From Micromonospora zingiberis (GTDB taxonomy: Bacteria; Actinomycetota; Actinomycetes; Mycobacteriales; Micromonosporaceae), in assembly GCF_004331455.1 (NCBI RefSeq), contig NZ_SJJR01000022.1, forward strand, positions 39,362 to 103,361: a stretch of DNA of 64,000 nucleotides, read 5' to 3'. The position numbers and the translations under genes were made by a program. The notes beneath the pieces are model-generated. The model worked only from the letters and a program-made list of their open reading frames with translations, did no database searches and was not told where the DNA came from. Below, one piece after another: positions 39,634 through 47,552 of this stretch; position 1 is the first letter of the stretch, and the number at the start of each line of letters is the position of its first letter.

Positions 39634-40557
39634 TCACCGGCGCACGGTCCGCCACCGCCGCCGGTCGGCCGGCCGTTCCCACTCGCCAGTCGGCCGCTCC
39701 CAGTCACCGACCGGCCCCGTCGGGACGGCCGCGACGGCGACACCGTCCGCCACCTCCGGTTCGCGGGTCAACTGGCGCAGCCGCATGAGCAGGCCCACGC
39801 CGAGGAAGAGCAGCAGACCACCGAGCAGAAAAGCCGCCTCGGTCAGGCCGATCCCGGCGCCGGACTCGGAAACCTGGTTACCGGCCGCATCGGCGGCCGG
39901 CGGCTCCGCCGCCCCACCCGCGTACCCGTCGTCGGCGGCGTCGGCCTCCTCGTCGGCCGGATCCACCGTCGGTGTGTCAGCCGGTTCCTCGGTCGGATCC
40001 ACCGTCGGCACCGAACTCGGCGTCGGCGCCGCCGTGGTGGGCGGTGCCACCGCGTTCCGGCCGACCACCTCGCGCGTCGCACTCTGGCGCGACAGCAGTT
40101 GCAGGTTCTGGTCGTACGCCTCGGCGGCCAGGCTCACCTTGCCCTGCTCGACGTCGGCGGCGAACCCGATCCGGTACTGGGCGGTCACCGTACGCCCCGG
40201 GCAGAGCGTGCCGGGATCCAACTGGCGGTCGGTCAGCCGGGCCACGTCACCGTCGATGCGGACCTCCATCGGGAACGAGCCGGTCTCCTCGATCCGGTCC
40301 ACCCGCACCTGGTCCAGCCGCAGCCCCTGTACCGCGAGGACCATCGACCAGCGCACCTTCAGGCAGTCGCCCTGATCCGAGCGGGACACCACAGCGGAAA
40401 CCGTCGCCACCCGCCCGCCCGCCGTGAACTGGTCCGGCAGGCCGCTGAGTTCGGTGGCGAACGCCGCTTGCGCGGGTGCTGCCATGGCGACGTCCACCCC
40501 GGTGAGACAGGCCAGCACCACACCAATCCGTAGCGTGCTCCGCCACAGCCTCTTCAC
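39634..40557 (-). CDS. secreted membrane-anchored protein with Pro/Asp-rich stalk
   Basis: GTG start with GGAGG upstream; 307 residues. Signal peptide at 1-32 (MKRLWRSTLRIGVVLACL... APAQA). An extracellular domain (about 33-165) of unknown fold is followed by a low-complexity stalk (about 170-235, rich in PT, DP, DEEADA), one membrane span (ESGAGIGLTEAAFLLGGLLLFLGVGLLM) and a basic cytosolic tail with WERPTGEWERPAD repeats. The topology suggests an adhesin or envelope sensor, but no family is recognised. The following plus-strand gene diverges from it. Confidence 0.7.
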   Translation of the reverse strand: MKRLWRSTLRIGVVLACLTGVDVAMAAPAQAAFATELSGLPDQFTAGGRVATVSAVVSRSDQGDCLKVRWSMVLAVQGLRLDQVRVDRIEETGSFPMEVRIDGDVARLTDRQLDPGTLCPGRTVTAQYRIGFAADVEQGKVSLAAEAYDQNLQLLSRQSATREVVGRNAVAPPTTAAPTPSSVPTVDPTEEPADTPTVDPADEEADAADDGYAGGAAEPPAADAAGNQVSESGAGIGLTEAAFLLGGLLLFLGVGLLMRLRQLTREPEVADGVAVAAVPTGPVGDWERPTGEWERPADRRRWRTVRR

Positions 40558-40733
40558 GATCCGTCCTCCCGTTGGTCGTCTCCATTGGCAACGCTAGGAG
40601 CGTGGGAGGCCACCCGGTAGACGGGTGTGTTCGCACCGGTTGGGAAGCAAGATGCCCCTTTTCACGTACGGTATTGAACCGCTCACCGGCGACCCGCGAC
40701 ACGCCGTGGAACGCGCCGGTGGACAATCACCGG

Positions 40734-41399
40734 GTGTCCGCGCTCTCCACCGCTTTCGTCCGGCTGCACGCCCGGCTCGCACCCGTCGCCTTCGTGCCCG
40801 AGGTGCGGCTGCATCAGGCCGACGAGCCGATCGGGTTGTGGGAGTTGACCGAGGGCGAGTTCCGCAGCGACCAGCCGCCACCGTTCTGGGCCTTCGCCTG
40901 GGCCGGTGGGCAGGGTCTCGCCCGCTACGTCACCGACCATCCGGAGCTGTTCGCCGGGCGCCGGGTGCTCGACCTGGCGTCCGGCTCCGGTCTGGTGGCC
41001 ATCGCCGCAGCCCGGGCCGGTGCCGCCGCCGTACGCGCGGTGGAGGTCGACCCGTTGGCCGTCGCGGCGATCGCACTCAACGCCGAGGCCAACGGGGTAC
41101 CCGTCGACGCCGAACTCGCCGACATCCTCGACGGCGACGCTGACGCCGAGGTGGTCCTCGCCGGTGACGTCTTCTACAGCGCGGCCATGGCCAACCGGGT
41201 GCTGCGGTTCCTGCTGCGCGCCGCGCGCGGCGGGGCGCAGGTGTACGTCGGTGACCCCGGACGGGCCTTCCTGCCCCGGGACCGCTTCGACGAACTCGCC
41301 AGCTACGACGTGCCGGTCAGCGAGGCGCTGGAGAGCGTACGCGTGAAGCGCACCACGGTGTGGCAGCTACGCGCGGGGCGGCCGGAGGCGGCCGGCTAG
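40734..41399 (+). CDS. class I SAM-dependent methyltransferase (ETFB-KMT/PrmA-like)
   Basis: GTG start at 40734 (VSALSTAFVRLHARL), 221 residues. The SAM-binding motif I is VLDLASGSGLVAIAAARAG, motif II ends AVEVDPLAVAAIALNAEANG, and VVLAGDVFYSAAMANRVLRFL follows. This fits the nicotinamide N-methyltransferase-like / electron-transfer-flavoprotein lysine methyltransferase branch, which methylates protein lysines or small nicotinamide-like molecules. The substrate is not determined. The frame is open upstream to 40572, but this part is not family-like. The P450 gene starts 9 bases after its stop, so the pair is probably one transcript. Confidence 0.82.
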   Translation: MSALSTAFVRLHARLAPVAFVPEVRLHQADEPIGLWELTEGEFRSDQPPPFWAFAWAGGQGLARYVTDHPELFAGRRVLDLASGSGLVAIAAARAGAAAVRAVEVDPLAVAAIALNAEANGVPVDAELADILDGDADAEVVLAGDVFYSAAMANRVLRFLLRAARGGAQVYVGDPGRAFLPRDRFDELASYDVPVSEALESVRVKRTTVWQLRAGRPEAAG

Positions 41400-41408
41400 C
41401 GTGGCGCC

Positions 41409-42584
41409 GTGCTGTTCCGCAGCTGGGAGCAGGCCCCGGCGGCGACCGAAGGTGCCAGGGCCGGCAGTGGCGTGGCCCGGGTCGCCGACCACGTGGGCAC
41501 CGAACACCTGCTGGTGACCCGGCACGCGCTGGTCCGGCAGGTGCTGACCGACCCGCAGACGTACCGACCGGACAACGCCCTGGACGCGGTCACCCCGATG
41601 CCGGTGGCCGCGCTGCGGGTCCTCGCCGCGCACCGGTTCCGGCTGCCGCCGACGCTGGCCAACAACGGCGGTGCCAGCCATCCGGGCCTGCGGGCCATGG
41701 TCGCGGACGCCCTGCACCCGAAGCGGGTGGCCGACCAGCGGGACTGGCTGGCTGCGCTGGTCCGCCAGCGGGTGGCCACGCTGACCGAAACCCTGGACAC
41801 GGGTACGCCCGTCGACCTGTACGCCGACCTCGCCGCCGACCTGCCGCTGCTGGTGCTGGCCCGGCTGGTCGAACTGCCCGACGCCCCGGTCGCGGCGGTG
41901 AAGAACTTCGCCCGCGCGGCCCTGGAGCTGTTCTGGGCCCCGCTGGACGCCGACCGGCAGCAGGCCCTCGCCGCCGAGGTGGGCCGCTTCCACCGGGTGC
42001 TGCGGGAGTTCGCGGCCACCGGCGGCGGGCTCGCCGGGTCGCTGCGGGCCGCCGGGCACCCACCCGACGTGGTCGTCGGCGCGCTGTTCTTCCTGCTGGT
42101 CGCCGGCCAGGAAACCACCTCGCAGTTCCTCACCCTGCTGATGCACCGGCTCACCGGCGAGCCGGCGGTGCTCGCCGGGCTGCGCGACGGCTCGGTCGCC
42201 GCCGCCGACGTGGTCGAGGAGGGGCTACGGCTGGAGCCGCCGATCGTCACCTGGCGCCGGGTGGCCGCGGTGGACACCACGCTGGGCGGTACGGCGGTGG
42301 CGGCGGGCACCAGCATCGTGTTGTGGCTGGCCCGCGCCGGACGGGACCCGGCGGTGGTGGAGGTGCCCGACGGGTTCCGGCCGGGGCAACGCGGGTCGCG
42401 CCGGCACCTGGCCTTCGGGGCGGGCGCGCACCGCTGCGTCGGCGACCATCTCGCCCGGATGGAAGCCGCCACGGTGGTGACGGAGACGGCGTCGCTGCTG
42501 GCCGGGGTACGCGTACTCCGCGCGCCCTGGTGCCCGGACAACCTGACCTTCCGGATGCCCGACACCTTCCTGGTCCGCCGCTGA
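41409..42584 (+). CDS. cytochrome P450
   Basis: GTG start, 391 residues. P450 hallmarks: I-helix AGQETTSQF (the oxygen-activating Glu-Thr), K-helix EEGLR (ExxR), and the haem-binding FGAGAHRCVG with the thiolate Cys. Length is typical of bacterial class I enzymes needing separate ferredoxin and reductase, which are not nearby. The N-terminal part is short and soluble. The substrate is unknown, and the methyltransferase directly upstream may act in the same small pathway. Convergent with the biotin genes through a 31-bp tandem repeat. Confidence 0.92.
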   Translation: MLFRSWEQAPAATEGARAGSGVARVADHVGTEHLLVTRHALVRQVLTDPQTYRPDNALDAVTPMPVAALRVLAAHRFRLPPTLANNGGASHPGLRAMVADALHPKRVADQRDWLAALVRQRVATLTETLDTGTPVDLYADLAADLPLLVLARLVELPDAPVAAVKNFARAALELFWAPLDADRQQALAAEVGRFHRVLREFAATGGGLAGSLRAAGHPPDVVVGALFFLLVAGQETTSQFLTLLMHRLTGEPAVLAGLRDGSVAAADVVEEGLRLEPPIVTWRRVAAVDTTLGGTAVAAGTSIVLWLARAGRDPAVVEVPDGFRPGQRGSRRHLAFGAGAHRCVGDHLARMEAATVVTETASLLAGVRVLRAPWCPDNLTFRMPDTFLVRR

Positions 42585-42596
42585 GCAGCGCACTGC

Positions 42597-42708
42597 TCAG
42601 CTGATCTCGTCGGCCGCTGAGCGGCGGTCAGCTGATCCCGTCGGCCGCTGGGCAGCGGTCAGCTGATCTCGTCGGCCGCTGAGCAGCCGTCAGCTGATCT
42701 CGTCGGCC
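42597..42708. repeat. 31-bp tandem repeat duplicating the end of bioD
   Basis: Units begin TCAGCTGATCTCGTCGGCC at 42597, 42628, 42659 and 42690. The last is the real 3' end of bioD (ADEIS-stop on the minus strand); the other three are copies of that end placed beyond the stop codon. Each unit holds a GCCGCTGAGCGGC hairpin, so the array may act as a stack of terminators between the convergent P450 and bioD genes. Confidence 0.85.
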
Positions 42709-43418
42709 CAGGCACGCCAGTCGTCGAGCACGCCGTACAGCGCCGGGGTCAGCCAGCCCGGCGCGGACCGCCGGAACACCCCGGGGTCCATCGCCCCCGC
42801 GCCGGTCGGCAGCGCGCCGAGCATCTTCGGCAGCAGGTCGCTGAGGTTGGCCCAGTGCACCAGCTCCGGTTCGGCCGGCCAGGCGCCGATCACCACTCCG
42901 GCCGGCACGGCCCGCCGGTCGAGGGCCTCCAGGGTGAGTGCGGTGTGGTTGAGGGTGCCGAGCCCGGCGCGAGCCACCACCACCGCCGGGGCGCCCAGCG
43001 ACACCGCCAGGTCGGCCACCGTCCACGGCTCGCCCGAGGGTCGCAACCCCATCGGTACGAGCAGCCCACCGGCCCCCTCGACCAGCACCAGGTCGTGTTT
43101 GTCGGCCTCGTCGCGGATCGCGTCGACGGCGTTGTACAGCTCCAACGGCGGCAGTTCGGCCACCCGGGCGGCGGCCAGCGGGGCCAGCGGGTCGGGGAAG
43201 CTGGCCAGGGTGCGGCCGGTCATCGGGGCGGCCAGCCGGGTGATCGCCTCGACGTCACCGGGCTCGCCGGTGGCCGTACCGGTCTGGCCGGGTTTGACCA
43301 CCGCGACCCGCAGCCCGGCCGCCTGCGCGGCAGCGGTGATGGCCGCGGTCACCACCGTCTTACCGACCTCGGTGTCGGTCCCGGTGACCAGCACCGGTCC
43401 CCGCCACTGATCCGTCAT
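42690..43418 (-). CDS. bioD: dethiobiotin synthetase
   Basis: ATG start at 43418 (MTDQWRGPVLVTGTDTEVGK), 242 residues. P-loop GTDTEVGKT, Lys in VVKPGQTG, and LVEGAGGLLVPM are the BioD signatures. It closes the ureido ring of dethiobiotin from 7,8-diaminopelargonate, CO2 and ATP in the cytosol. The start overlaps the bioF stop as ATGA. The bioA gene for diaminopelargonate is absent from the window. Confidence 0.93.
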   Translation of the reverse strand: MTDQWRGPVLVTGTDTEVGKTVVTAAITAAAQAAGLRVAVVKPGQTGTATGEPGDVEAITRLAAPMTGRTLASFPDPLAPLAAARVAELPPLELYNAVDAIRDEADKHDLVLVEGAGGLLVPMGLRPSGEPWTVADLAVSLGAPAVVVARAGLGTLNHTALTLEALDRRAVPAGVVIGAWPAEPELVHWANLSDLLPKMLGALPTGAGAMDPGVFRRSAPGWLTPALYGVLDDWRAWADEIS

Positions 43419-44557
43419 GGCGCACATTCCACGATGACCTCCAGGGCATGCTCGAAATCCGCCCGGGGCACCCCCGTGCCGATGGTCAGCCGCAGCCGGG
43501 ACCGGCTGTCCGGGGTGGAGGGCGGGCGGAAACAGCCGACCGCCACACCCCGGTCCCGGCAGGCGGCGGCCCAGGCGGTCGCGGCCTCCGGACCGGGTGC
43601 GGTGACCGAGACGACGGCGGCGTCGGGGGCGGAGACGTCGAGACCGGCGGCGCGCAGCCGGCGCACCGCGTGGGCGGCCCGCTCGACCAGTTCGGCACGC
43701 CGGTCGTCGCCGGCCCGGGCCAGCTCGACGGCGGCGAGCACCCCGGCGGCCACGGCCGGCGGCAGGGCCGTGTCGTAGATGAAGGTCCGGGCGGTCTCCA
43801 CCAGGTGCCGGACGTACTCGGCCGGGCCGGCCACCACACCACCGGCGCCGCCGAGCGCCTTGGACAGCGTGGCGGTGACCACCACGTCGGGCGCGCCGGT
43901 CAGCCCGGCGGCGGCCACCGCACCGGCACCGGCCGGACCGGTGACCCCGAGCGCGTGCGCGTCGTCGACCAGCAGCAGCGCACCGTACGCGCGGGCGGTC
44001 GCGTGCAGGTCGGCCAGCGGGGCCAGGTCACCGTCGACGGAGAAGACCGACTCGGTGACCACGACCGCCGGTCGTCCGGGCGCCGCCGCCAGGGCCGCCG
44101 CCACCGCGTCGACGTCGGCGTGCGGGGTGACCAGGGTCTCCGCGCCGGAAATGCGGCAACCGTCGATCAGGCTGGCGTGGTTGTGGGCGTCGGAGACCAA
44201 CAGGGTGCGCGGGCGGACCAGGGCCCGGACCGCACCGAGGTTGGCCAGGTAGCCGGAGGAGAAGACCAGGGCCCCGTCGGTGCCGAGCCAGCCGGCGAGG
44301 GTGTCCTCCAGGGCGTGGTGGGCGTCGGTGGAGCCGCGGACCAGCCGTGACCCGGTGGCGCCCAGCCCGTACTCCGAGAGCGCCTTCGCCGCGGCGGCGA
44401 GCACCTCGGGATGCGTGGACAACCCCAGGTAGTCGTTGCCGGCCAGGTCGACCACGGCGTCACCGGCGGTACGCGGATGCAACCGGCGGGTGAGCCCCGC
44501 CTTCGCCCGCAGCTCGGCACGGCGGTCCAGCGCCGCCAGCCAGTCCGCCACCGCCAC
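43415..44557 (-). CDS. bioF: 8-amino-7-oxononanoate synthase
   Basis: GTG start at 44557 (VAVADWLAALDRRAEL), 380 residues. PLP-dependent alpha-oxoamine synthase with AGNDYLGLSTHPEV, FSSGYLANLG, SDAHNHASLIDGCR (His stacking on PLP), DDAHALGVTGPAG and the PLP lysine in TLSKALGGAGG. It condenses pimeloyl-ACP with alanine as the first biotin-specific step. The long upstream extension to 44692 is Arg-rich and not homologous. It is the first gene of the bioF-bioD operon, divergent from bioB. Confidence 0.92.
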   Translation of the reverse strand: MAVADWLAALDRRAELRAKAGLTRRLHPRTAGDAVVDLAGNDYLGLSTHPEVLAAAAKALSEYGLGATGSRLVRGSTDAHHALEDTLAGWLGTDGALVFSSGYLANLGAVRALVRPRTLLVSDAHNHASLIDGCRISGAETLVTPHADVDAVAAALAAAPGRPAVVVTESVFSVDGDLAPLADLHATARAYGALLLVDDAHALGVTGPAGAGAVAAAGLTGAPDVVVTATLSKALGGAGGVVAGPAEYVRHLVETARTFIYDTALPPAVAAGVLAAVELARAGDDRRAELVERAAHAVRRLRAAGLDVSAPDAAVVSVTAPGPEAATAWAAACRDRGVAVGCFRPPSTPDSRSRLRLTIGTGVPRADFEHALEVIVECAP

Positions 44558-44766
44558 GTCCCTTCCCTGCCGGTTACCACCCGTCGCGCCGTCGTCGTCC
44601 GGTCGGACGCCGTCGCCGGTCGGGCGCTTCCGCCGGGCGAAGTTACCACCCGTACGGGGTACCGCGGCGCGGCGCCGTACGGCTCGCCGCACGCCCCGCG
44701 CCGCGCGTGCGGGCGGCCCGCCCGCGCTCGTTTCCGCCCGCTGACCGGCCTTGTAGGGTACGAGCC
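44558..44766. promoter_or_regulatory. divergent bioF/bioB control region with repeated GTTACCACCCGT
   Basis: The 209-base region between the two biotin operons contains the 12-mer GTTACCACCCGT twice (44573-44584 and 44642-44653, 69 bases apart). Such direct repeats could be binding sites for a biotin regulator; no match to a known BirA or BioQ site can be confirmed by eye. Confidence 0.35.
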
Positions 44767-45762
44767 ATGCCAGAGATCCTCGACCAGGCCCGGACCCAGG
44801 TGCTGGAGAACGGCGTCGGCCTCGACCAGGCCGGCGTCCTCGCGGTGTTGAACCTTCCCGACGAGCACATCACCGCCACCCTCCAGCTCGCCCACGAGGT
44901 ACGGATGCGCTGGTGCGGCCCGGAGGTCGAGGTCGAGGGCATCGTCTCGCTGAAGACCGGCGGCTGCCCGGAGGACTGCCACTTCTGCTCGCAGTCGGGC
45001 CTGTTCACCTCGCCGGTACGGTCGGTCTGGCTGGACATCCCCTCGCTGGTCAAGGCGGCCAAGCAGACCGCCGCCACGGGCGCGACCGAGTTCTGCATCG
45101 TGGCCGCCGTGCGCGGCCCGGACGCCCGGCTGATGAAGCAGATGCGCGAGGGCGTCGCCGCGATCAGGGCGGAGGTCGACATCCAGGTCGCCGCCTCGCT
45201 GGGCATGCTCACCCAGGAGCAGGTCGACGAGCTGGTCGAGATGGGTGTGCACCGCTACAACCACAACCTGGAGACCTGCCGCTCGTACTTCCCGAACGTG
45301 GTCACCACGCACTCCTGGGAGGAGCGCTGGGAGACCCTGCGGATGGTTCGTGAGTCCGGCATGGAGGTCTGCTGCGGCGGCATCCTCGGCCTCGGCGAGA
45401 CGGTGGAGCAGCGGGCCGAGTTCGCCGCCCAACTCGCCGAGCTGGACCCGCACGAGGTGCCGCTGAACTTCCTCAACCCCCGTCCCGGCACCCCGCTGGG
45501 TGACCGCCCGGTGGTCGAGGGCAAGGACGCGCTGCGGGCCATCGCCGCGTTCCGGCTGGCCATGCCGCGCACCATCCTGCGGTACGCGGGCGGCCGGGAG
45601 ATCACCCTGGGCGACCTGGGCACCCGCGACGGGCTGCTCGGCGGCATCAACGCGGTGATCGTCGGCAACTACCTGACCACCCTCGGCCGGCCGGCGACCG
45701 ACGACCTGAAGCTGCTCGACGATTTGAAGATGCCGGTCAAGGCGCTCTCGGCGACGCTGTGA
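44767..45762 (+). CDS. bioB: biotin synthase (radical SAM)
   Basis: ATG start, 331 residues. The radical-SAM cysteines are in CPEDCHFC (CxxxCxxC). Other BioB features are HNLETCRSYFPNV (auxiliary-cluster cysteine), GGILGLGE, and NFLNPRPGTPL. It inserts sulphur into dethiobiotin using two iron-sulphur clusters. The stop overlaps the next gene's start as GTGA, coupling it to BsaP. Confidence 0.96.
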   Translation: MPEILDQARTQVLENGVGLDQAGVLAVLNLPDEHITATLQLAHEVRMRWCGPEVEVEGIVSLKTGGCPEDCHFCSQSGLFTSPVRSVWLDIPSLVKAAKQTAATGATEFCIVAAVRGPDARLMKQMREGVAAIRAEVDIQVAASLGMLTQEQVDELVEMGVHRYNHNLETCRSYFPNVVTTHSWEERWETLRMVRESGMEVCCGGILGLGETVEQRAEFAAQLAELDPHEVPLNFLNPRPGTPLGDRPVVEGKDALRAIAAFRLAMPRTILRYAGGREITLGDLGTRDGLLGGINAVIVGNYLTTLGRPATDDLKLLDDLKMPVKALSATL

Positions 45763-45986
45763 CACACCCGGGCGACGCGCTGACACCGACGGCTGCCGCC
45801 GCCGGCGGGCCGTGGTGCGACAGGTGCGGCGAGGCCACCGGGACCGGAGCGCACGAGGGGTGCGCGGCGGCCCGGGCGCTGGAGCCGCCCCGGTACTGCG
45901 CGCGCTGCCGGCGGCGGATGAAGGTGCAGGTGTTGCCGGTCGGCTGGTCGGCGACCTGCGTCGAGCACGGCGAGACGCGAGGCTGA
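45759..45986 (+). CDS. bsaP: biotin synthase auxiliary protein
   Basis: GTG start overlapping the bioB stop; 75 residues. Cysteine pairs WCDRCGEATG, HEGC, YCARCRRRMKVQVLPVGW and a final C-x2-H form a small zinc-ribbon-like or Fe-S protein. The conserved core and the position directly behind bioB match actinobacterial BsaP, a small protein needed for biotin synthase activity under aerobic conditions. The function is inferred from this match and the coupling. Confidence 0.78.
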   Translation: MTHPGDALTPTAAAAGGPWCDRCGEATGTGAHEGCAAARALEPPRYCARCRRRMKVQVLPVGWSATCVEHGETRG

Positions 45987-45987
45987 C

Positions 45988-46497
45988 ATGCTGCTGCGCG
46001 GGGAGGCGGTGACGCTGCGCCCGGCGGGCGCCGCCGACGTGCCGGCCCTCGCGGCCATCCGCGCCGAACCGGAGGTACGCCGCTGGTGGCGTGGCGGCGA
46101 CGACCTGGCAGCCGCCGTCGAGGCGGACCTCGCCGACGACGACCTGACCGTGTACGCCATCGAGCACGGCGGACGGGTGGTCGGCGCGATCCAGTGGTAC
46201 GCCGAGGAGGACCCGGACTACCGGCACGCCAGCCTGGACATCTTCCTCGACCCGTCGGTACGCGGTGCTGGGCTCGGCGGCGACGCCATCCGCACCCTGG
46301 TCCGGCACCTGATCGACGCCCACGGGCACCACCGGTTCACCATCGACCCGGCGGCGGCGAACACCGCCGCGATCCGGGCGTACGCCAAGGTCGGTTTCCG
46401 CCCGGTCGGCGTGCTACGCCGCTACGAGCGCGGCGCGGACGGCCGCTGGCACGACGGCCTCCTCATGGACCTCCTCGCCACCGACCTCCCCACCTGA
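45988..46497 (+). CDS. GNAT acetyltransferase, AAC(6')-like
   Basis: ATG start one base after the bsaP stop; 169 residues. GNAT fold with the acetyl-CoA loop VRGAGLGGDAIRTLVRHL and the C-terminal HHRFTIDPAAANTAAIRAYAKVGFRPVG. The FTIDPAAANTAAI pattern resembles aminoglycoside 6'-N-acetyltransferases, so it may modify aminoglycosides or a related amine. That is uncertain; many such genes are housekeeping. It is probably co-transcribed with bioB-bsaP by proximity only. Confidence 0.85.
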   Translation: MLLRGEAVTLRPAGAADVPALAAIRAEPEVRRWWRGGDDLAAAVEADLADDDLTVYAIEHGGRVVGAIQWYAEEDPDYRHASLDIFLDPSVRGAGLGGDAIRTLVRHLIDAHGHHRFTIDPAAANTAAIRAYAKVGFRPVGVLRRYERGADGRWHDGLLMDLLATDLPT

Positions 46498-46502
46498 TCC
46501 CA

Positions 46503-46585
<83 letters not shown>

Positions 46586-46588
46586 AGA

Positions 46589-46648
46589 GATGATCAAGAA
46601 GTTTTGGTCAAATCGGCGCCGGATCCCGACCAAAACGTCTTGATCAAC
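46589..46648. repeat. 60-bp dispersed palindrome, copy 5
   Basis: Begins GATGATCAAGAAGTTTTGGTC and ends GACCAAAACGTCTTGATCAAC, between the convergent GNAT and cutinase genes. Confidence 0.85.
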
Positions 46649-46686
46649 AGGGTCAAGCTGGGCGGGGGGTCAAGCTGGCCGGGGGG

Positions 46687-47418
46687 TCAGCGGCGGGGGG
46701 TGGGGGTGGTGGTGCGGGCGGCGACGAAGGCGGTGGCCTGGCCGTGGAAGCCCCGGTAGTTCAGGTGCGCGGCGAGACTGAAGCCGCCCTGGCAGAACCG
46801 GTCGTTGGCGTTGCAGTACGACTGGGTGCGGTCGGCGAAGGCGTTCAGTCGCCCGGAGCCACGCGGAAACACGCCGGAGCGCCGACCGTCGGTGACGTTG
46901 AACGGCTCACCGGCGGTGAACGTCGGGTCGCCGAAGAGCAGCACGGCGGAGACCCGGGCGGCGAGGTCGGCGGGCAGCGCGGCCCCGGGGGCCAGTCGGC
47001 TGCCGCCACCGACCAGTGCGTCGCCCATCACGTCGGCGCCCTGCGAGTAGCCCGCCAGCACGAATCGGGTGTCGGGGCAGGTCGCGGCGGTGGCCGCGAG
47101 GACCCGCTGCACCTCGGCGACACCTTGCCGCACGCTCGCGGTGTAGTTGGCCGAGGCCGGGTAGTCCAGCGCGGTGGTCCGTACGGTCTGTGGCACCTCG
47201 CGGGTGATCTGCTGGGCCAGCGGCGTGAGTACGACGCCGAGGCCGGGCCGTTCGGTGGTGCCGCGAGCACCGATGATCTCCAGTTCCGGGCAGGTGTTCC
47301 GGGGCGCCTCGGCAGCGAACGTCAGCGGTGCGACCGCCAACCCGGCCACCGCCACCACCGCGGCGGCCACGAAGGCCGGCAACCGTCTCCCACCTGTTCG
47401 AATCCGACGTCCGTTCAT
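46687..47418 (-). CDS. secreted cutinase-family serine esterase
   Basis: ATG start, 243 residues with a signal peptide (about 1-35, RRLPAFVAAAVVAVAGLAVAPLTFAAEA). The alpha/beta hydrolase nucleophile is in LAGYSQGADVMGDAL (GxSxG). The family Cys pair, catalytic Asp region (CNANDRFCQGG) and His (AAHLNYRG) are present. Cutinases hydrolyse cutin, polyesters and lipids outside the cell, fitting the plant-polymer theme of the region. The AGGAG ribosome-binding site abuts a perfect 19-bp hairpin (47428-47469), suggesting strong translational or transcriptional control. Confidence 0.9.
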   Translation of the reverse strand: MNGRRIRTGGRRLPAFVAAAVVAVAGLAVAPLTFAAEAPRNTCPELEIIGARGTTERPGLGVVLTPLAQQITREVPQTVRTTALDYPASANYTASVRQGVAEVQRVLAATAATCPDTRFVLAGYSQGADVMGDALVGGGSRLAPGAALPADLAARVSAVLLFGDPTFTAGEPFNVTDGRRSGVFPRGSGRLNAFADRTQSYCNANDRFCQGGFSLAAHLNYRGFHGQATAFVAARTTTPTPRR

Positions 47419-47427
47419 GATCCAGCT

Positions 47428-47469
47428 CCTTCCGTACCCCTCGACACGGGTGTCGAGGGGTACGGAAGG
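47428..47469 (-). promoter_or_regulatory. perfect 19-bp-arm palindrome at the cutinase ribosome-binding site
   Basis: CCTTCCGTACCCCTCGACA (47428-47446) and TGTCGAGGGGTACGGAAGG (47451-47469) with loop CGGG. In the minus-strand transcript the 3' arm ends GGAAGG, which runs into AGGAGCTGGATC just before the ATG. It may mask the ribosome-binding site or serve as operator. Confidence 0.75.
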
Positions 47470-47552
47470 CCGGGCCGGGACGGTCGGGGCGGATGGACGT
47501 TCTCACACCTGCGGCCAGGAGTGAACCAACCGCCCCCACCTGCGTGGATTGA

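Noticed and set aside
42597..42708. Possible CRISPR array
   Set aside because: The 31-bp units are contiguous with no unique spacers, and the last unit is coding; the same holds for the 56-bp and 80-bp arrays.
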